Assembly (NCBI RefSeq): GCF_001429785.1
Contig: NZ_LMJF01000012.1
Location: 45,538 to 109,537, forward strand
Source: Lysobacter sp. Root916
Lineage (GTDB): Bacteria; Pseudomonadota; Gammaproteobacteria; Xanthomonadales; Xanthomonadaceae
Direction of reading: 5' to 3'
Length of the DNA stretch: 64,000 bases
Both the position numbers and the translations under genes were made by a program. Below the pieces are notes generated by a model. The model searched no databases and was not told the DNA's origin. It saw only the letters and a program-made list of their open reading frames with translations. Numbering within the stretch: the stretch's first letter is position 1; each line of letters starts with the position of its first letter. Below, in pieces: positions 17,947 to 26,136 of the stretch.

Positions 17947-18729
17947 ATGAAGTTGCGTACCCTGGCCTTGCTCGGCCTGGCTTTCATTTCCACCGCCGCG
18001 CAGGCGCAGGTCAACGCCTTGCCGCCGACGCGGCATATCCTGGTTTACGGCGATGCCCAGGCACGCGCGGTGCCGGACCGGTTCAAGATCGCCCTGCAGT
18101 TCGAGGCGATCGACGTCGACCCAGCCGCGGCGCGCCGCCGCGTCGAAACCCGACTGCAGCAGGTGCTGGCCCAGCTCAAGAGTACGGGCGTGGCCGACAA
18201 CGAAATCGTCGCGACTTCGATGCAGGTCGATACCCGTCGGCGCCACGACGACAGGTTGAACGAGCAGGTCTTCGTCGGTACCGGTGTGCGCCGTACGCTC
18301 AGCGCGCGCTTCGATCGCAAGGAAACTTTGGAGCAGTTTCTGGGCACGCTCAAGACCTCGAACGAACTGTCGATTTCCAGTGTCGCCACCGAACTGTCGA
18401 GCGAGGCCGAGCTGCAGCGTCAGCTGCGCCAGAAAAGCATCGAGTCCTCGCGTGAGAAAGCCGAGGTCATCGCGAAGGCCTACGGCGCCCGCCTCGGCGG
18501 CGTCTACAGCGTGTCCGATGTCGCACCGCAGTTTCAGTACGGCGTGCGCGAGGGCTCCTGGCCGGCGCAGTACGCCTGGGACACGCAGGGTTATTCGGAT
18601 GGCTTCGGCAGACTGGAGCGCATCCAGGTCACCGGCAGCCGTATCGGCGCCAACCAGGCGCCTTCGTTCCAGGCCGGCTACGTCGATTTCCAGGACAAGA
18701 TCTACACCGTCTTCCTGCTCGAAGACTGA
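17947..18729 (+). CDS. SIMPL-domain (DUF541) periplasmic protein
   Basis: A 260-residue exported protein with a signal peptide ending at AAQAQ and a strong ribosome site (AAGGAGG). The mature part is a SIMPL/DUF541 domain, recognised by VYGDAQARAVPDRFKIALQFEAID and by the C-terminal YVDFQDKIYTVFLLE. E. coli relative YggE is linked to oxidative-stress protection, but no enzymatic role is established. It is preceded by the inverted-repeat region and stands alone. Confidence in the family is high. Confidence 0.88.
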   Translation: MKLRTLALLGLAFISTAAQAQVNALPPTRHILVYGDAQARAVPDRFKIALQFEAIDVDPAAARRRVETRLQQVLAQLKSTGVADNEIVATSMQVDTRRRHDDRLNEQVFVGTGVRRTLSARFDRKETLEQFLGTLKTSNELSISSVATELSSEAELQRQLRQKSIESSREKAEVIAKAYGARLGGVYSVSDVAPQFQYGVREGSWPAQYAWDTQGYSDGFGRLERIQVTGSRIGANQAPSFQAGYVDFQDKIYTVFLLED

Positions 18730-18911
18730 GGCCGTCTCGGTTTCGGACCCTGCGCGGGCCGCAACGGCCCGCGCCGAACATTACGGATAGTTCATGCGCC
18801 CGAAAGCTCGCCGGCAACGCCCGGCGCGCAATCTGACCCTGCGCTGGGGCAGACCCCAACGGCAAGAACCCGATATCCCGTGTTTCCCATCCATCGTCCA
18901 GGAGCCTCACC

Positions 18912-19097
18912 ATGAACGTCCGCAATGCCCTGATCGCGCTCGCCCTGACCGCCGTCGCCGGTTCCGCGTTCGCCGCCGCTCCGGCCCCCGCGCCGGGCGC
19001 CGCCGCTCCGGCCAAGACCGCCGCCGTCAAGCACAAGGCCCACAAGGCCAAGAAGGCCGAGGCCAAGACCGCCGCAACCGAAGCCAAGAAGAGCTGA
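18912..19097 (+). CDS. small exported Ala/Lys-rich protein
   Basis: A 61-residue protein with a signal peptide (MNVRNALIALALTAVAGSAFAA) and a mature region rich in Ala, Pro and Lys, ending in several KA/KK repeats (KHKAHKAKKAEAKTAATEAKKS). This is the composition of periplasmic acid-shock (Asr)-type or basic coating peptides. A ribosome site CAGGAG precedes the ATG. It is followed by a strong terminator, so it makes a short monocistronic message. Function unknown. Confidence 0.7.
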   Translation: MNVRNALIALALTAVAGSAFAAAPAPAPGAAAPAKTAAVKHKAHKAKKAEAKTAATEAKKS

Positions 19098-19183
19098 TCG
19101 CTTCGTAATCGCCGTACCGCAGCGTTCTCCTGCGTTCGACCGTTCCACCCGTCCCCGAAGCCCACCTCGACCCCAGGTGGCTG

Positions 19184-19218
19184 CCCCGCCGGCTTCCTCC
19201 CGGCGGGGTATTCTTTTT
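19184..19218 (+). terminator. Rho-independent terminator
   Basis: CCCCGCCGG and CCGGCGGGG pair around a 7-base loop and are followed by TATTCTTTTT. This is a textbook terminator closing the small exported protein gene and lying 19 bases before the response-regulator start. Confidence 0.88.
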
Positions 19219-19236
19219 GCGACACCGGGAGTCGGC

Positions 19237-19911
19237 ATGCGCGTTCTGCTGATCGAAGACGATCCCCATACCGCGGGCTTCATCGCCAAGGGCCTGCGCG
19301 AGGACGGGCACACCGTCGACCATGCCGACAACGGCAAGGACGGCCTGTTCCTGGCCACCACCGAAACCTACGACGCGCTCGTGCTGGACCGCATGCTGCC
19401 CGGGCTGGACGGCCTGGTCCTGCTGCAGACCCTGCGCGGCGCCGGCAACCGCACCCCGGTATTGCTGCTGACCGCGCTGGGCGAGGTCGATCACCGCGTC
19501 GAGGGCCTGCGCGCCGGCGCCGACGACTATCTGGTCAAGCCCTTCGCCTACGCCGAGCTCAGCGCGCGCCTGGACAGCATCCTGCGCCGCGGCAGCGCCG
19601 GCGGCAGCGAGCCGACGCGCTTGCGCGTGGCCGATCTCGAACTCGACCTGCTCAGCCGCGAGGCCCGCCGCGGCGGCAAGCGCATCGAGCTGCAGCCGCG
19701 CGAGTTCCGTCTGCTCGAATACCTGATGCGCCAGGCCGAGCGCGTGGTCACCCGCACCATGCTGCTGGAAGCGGTCTGGGACTATCACTTCGACCCGCAG
19801 ACCAACGTCATCGACGTGCACATCAGCCGCCTGCGCCAGAAGATCGACCTGGGCTATCCCAAACCGCTGCTGCACACGGTGCGCGGCGCCGGCTACCGGC
19901 TGGGCGCATGA
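19237..19911 (+). CDS. OmpR/PhoB-family response regulator
   Basis: A 224-residue DNA-binding regulator of a two-component pair. The receiver domain has the acidic pair Asp8-Asp9 (IEDDP), the phosphoacceptor Asp51 in LVLDRMLPGLDG, and Lys101 in YLVKPF. The C-terminal winged helix contains ELQPREFRLLEYLMRQAERVVTRTMLLEAVWDY and NVIDVHISRLRQKI. The ATG at 19237 begins the conserved MRVLLIEDD. It overlaps the histidine kinase gene by 4 bases. Its regulon cannot be read from the window. Confidence 0.95.
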   Translation: MRVLLIEDDPHTAGFIAKGLREDGHTVDHADNGKDGLFLATTETYDALVLDRMLPGLDGLVLLQTLRGAGNRTPVLLLTALGEVDHRVEGLRAGADDYLVKPFAYAELSARLDSILRRGSAGGSEPTRLRVADLELDLLSREARRGGKRIELQPREFRLLEYLMRQAERVVTRTMLLEAVWDYHFDPQTNVIDVHISRLRQKIDLGYPKPLLHTVRGAGYRLGA

Positions 19912-21281
19912 CCCTGCGTTCCACCAGCGGCCGGCTGGCGCTGGCGGTCACCGCCTCCTTCCTGCTCGCGTTCGTGCTGCTGGGCGCGGGCGTGCACTAC
20001 GCGGTGTCGGCGCTGCTGGTCGAGGACGCACGCGAGGTCGTGCGCGCCGACGCCGCCGGCCTGGTCGAGCTGTACCGCGAACACGGCCGGCAAGCGCTGC
20101 GGACCGAGCTGCGCGAGCGCCTGGACGCGCAGGACGATCCCGATGCGGTTTACGCGCTGATCGCCGCCGACGGGCGCGTGCTCGCGGGTCGCTACGAAGG
20201 CCATGCGATCGCGCGCGCGCCCAGCACGCGCTGGACCGAATTCGTCGAGCGCGACGGCGACGAACGCCTGCGCGTGGTCGCGCAACTGCAGCGCTTGTCC
20301 GGCGGCGACACCCTGCTGACCGGCGTGCGCCTGCGCTCGCAGGGGCGCTTCCTGGCCTTGATGCTGCGCACCGCGCTGGCCGCGCTGCTGGTCGCCGCCA
20401 CCCTGGGCGCGCTGATCGGCTGGCTGACCTCGCGCTGGGTGTCGCGGCGCCTGCGCAGCCTGGACGACACCGCCGAGCGCGTGGGCGGCGGCGAGCTCGC
20501 CTTGCGCGTGGCCCTGGACGGCAGCGACGACGCCTTCGACCGCCTCGCGCGCCGCTTCAACGGCATGCTCGACCGCATCGGCGAGCTGCTGGGCGGCGTG
20601 CGCCACGCCACCGACCACATCGCCCACGACCTGCGCACGCCGCTGACGCGTTTGCGCAACCGCCTGGAAGAACTGCGCGACCGCCCCGACGATGCCGGCC
20701 GCGAAGCCGAGCTGGACGCGGCGATCGCCGAAACCGACCAGCTGCTGCATTCCTTCGGCGCCTTGCTGCGGTTGGCGCGGATCGAGGCCCAGCCGCCGGT
20801 GCACGACGAGCCGGTGCTGGACCTGGCCGAACTCGCGCGCGACGCGGTCGAGCTGTACACGCCCAGCGCGGGCGAGCGCGGCATCGTCTTGCGCACCCAG
20901 CTACCGCGCGCCGAGGAGGCGCCGGCGACGGTGCGCGGCGATGCCGACCAGCTGTTCCAGATGCTGGTCAACCTGCTCGACAACGCCGTCAAGTACGCGC
21001 CGGCCGATAGCGAGGTCGAGGTGCGCCTGCGCCGCGAGCGCGGCACGGTGACGCTGGCCATCGGCGACCGCGGCCCGGGCATTCCGCCGGCCGACCGCGA
21101 ACGCGTGTTCGACCGTTTCCAGCGCCTGGAAGCGCACCGCGGCTCGCCCGGCACCGGCCTGGGCATGAGCCTGGTGCGCGCGATCGCCCACCGCCATGGC
21201 GGCCATGTCAGCCTGGGCGACAACGCGCCCGGACTGGAAGTGCGCATCGCGCTGGCGGCGGCCGAGACCGGCCGCGGTTAG
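19908..21281 (+). CDS. membrane sensor histidine kinase
   Basis: A 457-residue kinase partner of the preceding regulator. It has an N-terminal membrane segment, a periplasmic sensor region of about 115 residues (residues 35-150), a second membrane segment (LMLRTALAALLVAATLGALIGWL), a HAMP-like linker, and the dimerisation H-box with His240 in HIAHDLRTPLTRL. The N, G1 and G2 boxes of the ATP domain follow (NLLDNAVKYAP, GDRGPGIP, GTGLGMSLV). Spacing and ATGA overlap show translational coupling. The signal is unknown. Confidence 0.95.
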   Translation: MTLRSTSGRLALAVTASFLLAFVLLGAGVHYAVSALLVEDAREVVRADAAGLVELYREHGRQALRTELRERLDAQDDPDAVYALIAADGRVLAGRYEGHAIARAPSTRWTEFVERDGDERLRVVAQLQRLSGGDTLLTGVRLRSQGRFLALMLRTALAALLVAATLGALIGWLTSRWVSRRLRSLDDTAERVGGGELALRVALDGSDDAFDRLARRFNGMLDRIGELLGGVRHATDHIAHDLRTPLTRLRNRLEELRDRPDDAGREAELDAAIAETDQLLHSFGALLRLARIEAQPPVHDEPVLDLAELARDAVELYTPSAGERGIVLRTQLPRAEEAPATVRGDADQLFQMLVNLLDNAVKYAPADSEVEVRLRRERGTVTLAIGDRGPGIPPADRERVFDRFQRLEAHRGSPGTGLGMSLVRAIAHRHGGHVSLGDNAPGLEVRIALAAAETGRG

Positions 21282-21303
21282 CGCCGGCGCGGGTCCGGCC
21301 CCG

Positions 21304-21332
21304 TCGCGTCCAAGCCGGGAAGCGGCTACAGT
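21304..21332 (+). promoter_or_regulatory. promoter-like block before the trpG leader peptide
   Basis: TCGCGT (21304-21309) and TACAGT (21327-21332) are 17 bases apart, with the leader ATG 6 bases further on. It matches the block at 16001-16029 in sequence and spacing and predicts a leaderless transcript starting at the leader peptide. Confidence 0.55.
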
Positions 21333-21338
21333 AGGGCC

Positions 21339-21500
21339 ATGATCGTTCGCGCGAACCCGCAATTCCCGTCCAAGGCCGTCCCGGGCTGGCGATGGTGGCG
21401 TGCTGCCGCTGTCTGCGTTCCGTCGACCTTCCGGGAAACCCCGCGTGACTCCATCGCCTTCGCTGCAAGCCCGCGCCGTCCGCTGTCCAGCCTCGCCTGA
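21339..21500 (+). CDS. trp leader peptide before trpG
   Basis: A 53-residue ORF with Gly-Trp-Arg-Trp-Trp at residues 16-20, the same run as in the trpE leader, and a shared Ala-Asn-Pro near the N terminus. It ends 183 bases before trpG. The intervening DNA contains GC-rich hairpins (for example GGCCG/CGGCC at 21550-21563) but no clear T-run terminator. It probably senses tryptophan and controls the trpG-to-trpC run, which includes the cyanophycin genes. The rest of the 402-base gap from 21282 to 21683 holds only this leader, its promoter and those hairpins. Confidence 0.65.
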   Translation: MIVRANPQFPSKAVPGWRWWRAAAVCVPSTFRETPRDSIAFAASPRRPLSSLA

Positions 21501-21683
21501 CGGCCGCGCGTCCCCGCGCCGCACCCCCTTGCGATCGTTATTTCCCGTGGGCCGCCCGCGGCCGGATAATCGTGGGCTGGCGTTCGCTGGCCCGCGACCG
21601 TCGCCGGAGGTGTCCGCGCGTGGCGGTCCGCAGCCCGATGTCCGCCTCCCCAGCCCCGGCCCCCAACGCTTTCGAGACGCGTC

Positions 21684-22265
21684 ATGTCCGTACTGATGAT
21701 CGATAACTACGACAGCTTCACCTACAACCTCGTGCAGTACCTGCAGGCGTTGGGGGAGGAGGTGAAGGTGATCCGCAACGACGATTTGAGCGTGGCGCAG
21801 ATCGCGGCGTTGCAGCCGGAGCGGATCGTGATCTCGCCCGGTCCGTGCACGCCGAACGAGGCCGGCGTGTCGCTGGAGCTGATCCGCGAACTCGGCGCGA
21901 AGGTGCCGATCCTGGGCGTCTGCCTGGGCCACCAGAGCCTGGGCCAGGCCTACGGCGGCGACGTGATCCGGGCCAAGACCATCATGCACGGCAAGACCTC
22001 GCGCATCCGCCACCAGGGGCAGGGCGTATTCGCCGGGCTGCCGGACCGCTACGAGGCCACGCGCTACCACTCGCTGGTGGTGTCGCGCGAGACCCTGCCG
22101 GACTGCCTGGAAATCACCGCCTGGACCGAGCACGAGGACGGCAGCTTCGAGGAGATCATGGGCCTGCGCCACCGCGAGCATCCGGTGGAAGGCGTGCAGT
22201 TCCACCCCGAGTCGATCCTGACCGAGCACGGCCACGCCCTGCTCAAGAACTTCCTGGAGCGTTGA
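21684..22265 (+). CDS. trpG: anthranilate synthase component II (glutamine amidotransferase)
   Basis: Supplies ammonia from glutamine to TrpE, and possibly to aminodeoxychorismate synthase (PabA role). The 193-residue class I amidotransferase has the nucleophile Cys80 in GVCLGHQ and the His174/Glu176 pair in VQFHPESI. The N terminus [16 protein letters not shown] is typical of the family. It is preceded by a trp leader peptide and followed after one base by a small exported protein gene, then trpD. Confidence 0.96.
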   Translation: MSVLMIDNYDSFTYNLVQYLQALGEEVKVIRNDDLSVAQIAALQPERIVISPGPCTPNEAGVSLELIRELGAKVPILGVCLGHQSLGQAYGGDVIRAKTIMHGKTSRIRHQGQGVFAGLPDRYEATRYHSLVVSRETLPDCLEITAWTEHEDGSFEEIMGLRHREHPVEGVQFHPESILTEHGHALLKNFLER

Positions 22266-22266
22266 G

Positions 22267-22614
22267 ATGACCCGCATGCCGTTGACCCTCGCTCTCGCGC
22301 TGCTGGCCGTGCCGGCCCTGGGCGCGCACGCGGCGACCAAGCCGTCCAGCAACGCCTGCGCCGCCGACGCGGTGATTCAGGCCAAGAAACTTCTGGCCTT
22401 CCACACCGACGACGACGATCGCGCCGAAGTGTCCGGGCCGGCCAAGCCCTTGCCGTCCATCGTCAATCCGGCCAATGCCAAGCAGCGTTTCGACGTGCTG
22501 GAAGTCTGGGGTTATGTCTACAAGGGCCAGTACCGGATGCGTCTGGAGTACTACCGCCTCGGCAACGACTGCGTCCTGATGGGCCAGGAAATCCTCGAAC
22601 ACGCCTCGCTCTGA
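22267..22614 (+). CDS. small exported protein inserted between trpG and trpD
   Basis: A 115-residue protein with a signal peptide ([22 protein letters not shown]). The mature part has two cysteines (NACAAD near 31 and NDCVLM near 102), which may form a disulphide, and ends in a compact pattern with [25 protein letters not shown]. No family is recognised. It begins one base after the trpG stop, so it is almost certainly co-transcribed, yet no role for an exported protein in tryptophan synthesis is known. Could be a later insertion kept for unrelated reasons. Confidence 0.7.
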   Translation: MTRMPLTLALALLAVPALGAHAATKPSSNACAADAVIQAKKLLAFHTDDDDRAEVSGPAKPLPSIVNPANAKQRFDVLEVWGYVYKGQYRMRLEYYRLGNDCVLMGQEILEHASL

Positions 22615-22642
22615 TCTGAGAGCTTTGAATCCGGACCACGTC

Positions 22643-23674
22643 ATGCCTCTGACTCCGCAAGAAGCCCTGCAGCGCACGATCGAGCACCGCGAGATCTTCC
22701 ACGACGAGATGGTCGAGCTGATGCGCATGATCATGCGCGGCGAAGTCTCGCCGACCATGACCGCGGCCATCCTCACCGGCCTGCGGGTGAAGAAGGAAAC
22801 CGTCGGCGAGATCGCCGGCGCGGCCACCGTGCTGCGCGAATTCGCGCGTCCGGTCGAGGTCGCCGACCGCAGCGGCCTGGTCGACATCGTCGGCACCGGC
22901 GGCGACGGCGCCCACACCTTCAACATCTCCACCGCCAGCATGTTCGTGGTCGCCGCCGCGGGCGCCAAGGTCGCCAAGCACGGCAACCGCAGTGTGTCGT
23001 CCAAGTCCGGCAGCGCCGACGTGCTCGAGGCCCTGGGCGCGGCGATCGAGCTGCAGCCCGAACAGGTCGCGCAGTGCATCGCCGACACCGGCATCGGTTT
23101 CATGTACGCACCCGTGCACCATCCGGCCATGAAGGTGGTCGCGCCGGTGCGACGCGAAATGGGCGTGCGTACCTTGTTCAACATCCTCGGTCCGCTGACC
23201 AATCCGGCCAACGCCCCCAGCATCCTGATGGGCGTGTTCCATCCTGACCTGGTCGGCATCCAGGTGCGCGTGCTGCAGGAACTGGGTGCGCGGCGCGCGC
23301 TGGTGGTCTGGGGCCGCGACGGCATGGACGAGCTGTCGCTGGGCGCCGGCTCGCTGGTCGGCGAGTTGCGCGACGGGGTGGTGCGCGAGTACGAAGTGCA
23401 TCCGGAGGACTTCGGCATCGCCATGGCCGCCAGCCGCAACCTGCGCGTGGCCGACGCGGCCGAATCCAAGACCATGCTGCTGCAGGCGCTGGAGAACCGC
23501 GACGGCCTGCCGCGCGAGATCGTCGCCCTCAACGCCGGCGCCGCGTTGTACGCGGCCGGCACCGTAGACAGCATCGCCGAAGGCATCGCGAGCGCACGCG
23601 CCGCGCTCGCCTCCGGCGCCGCGCGCGCCAAACTGGACGAGTTCGTCGCCGCGACCCGGCGACTGTCTTCCTGA
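22643..23674 (+). CDS. trpD: anthranilate phosphoribosyltransferase
   Basis: Transfers phosphoribose from PRPP to anthranilate. The 343-residue enzyme has [14 protein letters not shown] and [21 protein letters not shown], which bind PRPP and anthranilate. The ATG at 22643 ([21 protein letters not shown]) is the conserved family start; a TTG 18 bases earlier is in frame, has GAGAG upstream and cannot be excluded. It is 28 bases from the small exported protein gene and 33 bases from the ABM gene. Confidence 0.95.
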   Translation: MPLTPQEALQRTIEHREIFHDEMVELMRMIMRGEVSPTMTAAILTGLRVKKETVGEIAGAATVLREFARPVEVADRSGLVDIVGTGGDGAHTFNISTASMFVVAAAGAKVAKHGNRSVSSKSGSADVLEALGAAIELQPEQVAQCIADTGIGFMYAPVHHPAMKVVAPVRREMGVRTLFNILGPLTNPANAPSILMGVFHPDLVGIQVRVLQELGARRALVVWGRDGMDELSLGAGSLVGELRDGVVREYEVHPEDFGIAMAASRNLRVADAAESKTMLLQALENRDGLPREIVALNAGAALYAAGTVDSIAEGIASARAALASGAARAKLDEFVAATRRLSS

Positions 23675-23707
23675 CCTCTTCGCCAGCCTTCGCCAGCGAG
23701 CCCGACC

Positions 23708-24058
23708 ATGAGCGAACCCTTCGCCACACTGCCCACGCCGCCGTATTACGCGGTGATCTTCAGCTCGCAACGCACGCAGCAGGACGACGCCGGCTACGGC
23801 GAGGCCGCCGATCGCATGGTCGAGCTGGCCGCGCAGCAGCCCGGCTATCTCGGCGTCGAATCCACGCGCGGCGCGGACGGCTTCGGCATCACCGTCAGCT
23901 ACTGGGCGGACGAGGCCTCGATCGTGGCCTGGAAGCGCAATCTCGAGCACGCCGCCACCCGCGAGCGCGGCCGTAAACACTGGTATGGTCGCTACGAATT
24001 GCGCGTGGCCAAGGTCGAGCGCGCTTACGGCTGGACCAAGGGACCGCAGGATGAATGA
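23708..24058 (+). CDS. ABM-domain (antibiotic biosynthesis monooxygenase-type) protein
   Basis: A 116-residue ferredoxin-fold protein. The family pattern YYAVIFSSQRTQQD with later VELAAQQPGYLGVESTRGADGFGITVSYWADEASIVAWKRN and HAATRERGR matches small ABM-type proteins, which often act on quinones or haem-like substrates without a cofactor. Here it may be a metabolic side enzyme of the operon, but no reaction can be assigned. It overlaps the iadA gene by 8 bases. Confidence 0.85.
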   Translation: MSEPFATLPTPPYYAVIFSSQRTQQDDAGYGEAADRMVELAAQQPGYLGVESTRGADGFGITVSYWADEASIVAWKRNLEHAATRERGRKHWYGRYELRVAKVERAYGWTKGPQDE

Positions 24059-25262
24059 CGCCGCGCCGCAGGCCGGAATGCGCCTACTGCGCAACGCCGA
24101 GGTCTATGCGCCGCAGCCGCTGGGCCGGCAGCAGCTGCTGCTGGGCGGCGGCCGGATCCTGTGGATGGGCGCCGACGCGCCCGCGCTGCCCGCACAGCTG
24201 CAGGTCGAGAGCATCGACCTGCAAGGCCGGCGCCTGATTCCCGGCCTGATCGACGGCCACGTGCATGTCACCGGCGGCGGCGGCGAAGCCGGTTTCCGCA
24301 CCCGCGTGCCCGCGCCGATGCTGTCGCGCTACACCCGCGCCGGCGTGACCAGCGTGGTCGGCCTGCTCGGCACCGACGATCTGGCGCGCAGCACGCGCGA
24401 ACTGGTCGCGGCGATTTACGCGCTGCGCGAAGAAGGCTTGAACGCGTGGGGCTATTGCGGCGGCTACCACCTGCCGCCGACCACCCTGACCGGCAGCGTG
24501 CGCGGCGACGTGGCCTTCATCGAACCCCTGCTCGGCGTGGGCGAGGTCGCGATCAGCGACCACCGCTCCAGCCAGCCGACCCTGGACGAACTGCTGCGGT
24601 TGGCCTCGGAAGCGCACGTCGCCGGCTTGATGACCGGCAAGGCCGGCATCGTGCATCTGCACCTGGGCGACGGCGCGCGCGGGCTGGAGCTGGTGCGCCA
24701 GGCCCTGGAGCGCAGCGAACTGCCGGCGCGCGTGTTCAACCCCACTCACGTCAACCGGCGCAAGGCGCTGTTCGAGGAAGCGCTGGAACTCGCGCGCCGC
24801 GGTTGCTGGATCGACATCACCGCGTTCCCGGTCGAGGAGGGCGAGGACGCCTGGAGCGCCGATGAGGCGCTGCAACGCTATCTCGACAGCGGCGCGCCGC
24901 CGGAGCGGGTGACGGTGAGCTCCGACGCCGGCGGCTGCCTGCCGTGCTTCGACGCGCATGGGCGCGTGTGCGGCATGGACGTGGGCGAGTCCGGCGCCTT
25001 GCTGGACAGCCTGAACGCGGTGCTCGCGCGCGGCGTCGCGCTGGAGTGCGCCTTGCCGGCCTACACCCTCAACCCCGCGCGCCTGCTGCGCCTGGACCGC
25101 AAGGGCCGGATCGAGGTTGGCGCCGACGCCGACCTGGTCGCCCTGGACGCGGCCGGCGCGGCGCATGATGTGTTCATAGGCGGGACGGCGCACGTGCGCG
25201 ATGGCGCGCTGTTGCGCCATGGCCAGTTCGAAACCCCGTCGCGGCATTCCGATCAAGTTTAA
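24051..25262 (+). CDS. iadA: isoaspartyl dipeptidase (IadA-like)
   Basis: A 403-residue amidohydrolase that cleaves beta-aspartyl dipeptides. In this setting the likely substrate is beta-Asp-Arg released from cyanophycin by cyanophycinase. Metal ligands line up with E. coli IadA: His70 and His72 (GHVHVTGGGGEAG), His204, His233 (NPTHVNRR) and Asp292 (SSDAGG). The carboxylated lysine (Lys162 in E. coli, before ISDHRS) is replaced by Glu165 here (GVGEVAISDHRS). The ATG at 24051 overlaps the ABM gene. An in-frame extension upstream is not conserved. Confidence 0.9.
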   Translation: MNDAAPQAGMRLLRNAEVYAPQPLGRQQLLLGGGRILWMGADAPALPAQLQVESIDLQGRRLIPGLIDGHVHVTGGGGEAGFRTRVPAPMLSRYTRAGVTSVVGLLGTDDLARSTRELVAAIYALREEGLNAWGYCGGYHLPPTTLTGSVRGDVAFIEPLLGVGEVAISDHRSSQPTLDELLRLASEAHVAGLMTGKAGIVHLHLGDGARGLELVRQALERSELPARVFNPTHVNRRKALFEEALELARRGCWIDITAFPVEEGEDAWSADEALQRYLDSGAPPERVTVSSDAGGCLPCFDAHGRVCGMDVGESGALLDSLNAVLARGVALECALPAYTLNPARLLRLDRKGRIEVGADADLVALDAAGAAHDVFIGGTAHVRDGALLRHGQFETPSRHSDQV

Positions 25263-25281
25263 GTAGAAGCGAGTAAGTAGG

Positions 25282-26124
25282 ATGGCACCCAGCAAAATCC
25301 CCGATGGCGAACAACGGGGTTGGATCGTTCCGATCGGCGGAGCGGAAGACAAAGAGAACGACACCGCCATCCTGCGGCGTTTCCTCCAGGTCAGTGGCGG
25401 CCGCTCGGCCGATATCGTGGTGATTCCCACGGCGAGTCGTCTGGCCGATACCGGCGACCGTTACGAGAAGCTGTTCAGCGAGCTGGGCGCCGCGCAGGTC
25501 GAGGTGATGGACTTCGACACCCGCCGCGACTGCCACGAACCGGGCCGGGTGCGCCGGATCGAGCGCGCCAGCGGCATCTTCTTCACCGGTGGCAATCAGA
25601 TCCGGATTTCGACCATGCTGGGCGGCACGCCGGTGGCGCAAGCGATCCGCGCCCGCAACGCGCAGGGCGTGACCGTCGGCGGCACCAGCGCCGGCGCCAG
25701 TATTCTCAGCGAGCACATGATCGCTTACGGTGTCGAAGGGGCGTCGCCGCGCGCCAACAGCGTCCGGCTCGCGCCGGGCCTGGGTCTGACCAATCGCGTG
25801 GTGATCGACCAGCACTTCCGTCAGCGCGACCGTCTCGGTCGTCTGGTGGCATCGCTGGCCTACAACCCGTTCGCGGTCGGGATCGGTCTGGACGAGGACA
25901 CGGCGGCCTTCATCGCGCCCGACAACACGATCGAGGTCGAGGGCAGCGGTTCGGTCACCGTGGTCGACGCCGACGGCCTGCAGTTCTCGTCCATGCATCT
26001 GGTGGGCGAGAACGAGCCGGTGTGCCTGCTCGGCCTGGGCGTGCATATCCTCACCAAGGGCGCCACGTTCAATCTCAACACCCGCAAAGCATCCGCCGGT
26101 TCTCTGGCACCACCCAAGACATGA
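25282..26124 (+). CDS. cphB: cyanophycinase
   Basis: A 280-residue serine-type exopeptidase of the peptidase S51 family that breaks cyanophycin to beta-Asp-Arg dipeptides. The nucleophile is Ser136 in VGGTSAGASI, and the earlier GIFFTGGNQIRI block carries the family glycine/glutamine pattern. It has no signal peptide, so it works in the cytoplasm on stored polymer. It lies 19 bases after iadA and 12 bases before the synthetase gene. Confidence 0.95.
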   Translation: MAPSKIPDGEQRGWIVPIGGAEDKENDTAILRRFLQVSGGRSADIVVIPTASRLADTGDRYEKLFSELGAAQVEVMDFDTRRDCHEPGRVRRIERASGIFFTGGNQIRISTMLGGTPVAQAIRARNAQGVTVGGTSAGASILSEHMIAYGVEGASPRANSVRLAPGLGLTNRVVIDQHFRQRDRLGRLVASLAYNPFAVGIGLDEDTAAFIAPDNTIEVEGSGSVTVVDADGLQFSSMHLVGENEPVCLLGLGVHILTKGATFNLNTRKASAGSLAPPKT

Positions 26125-26136
26125 AGTGAGGTTCAC

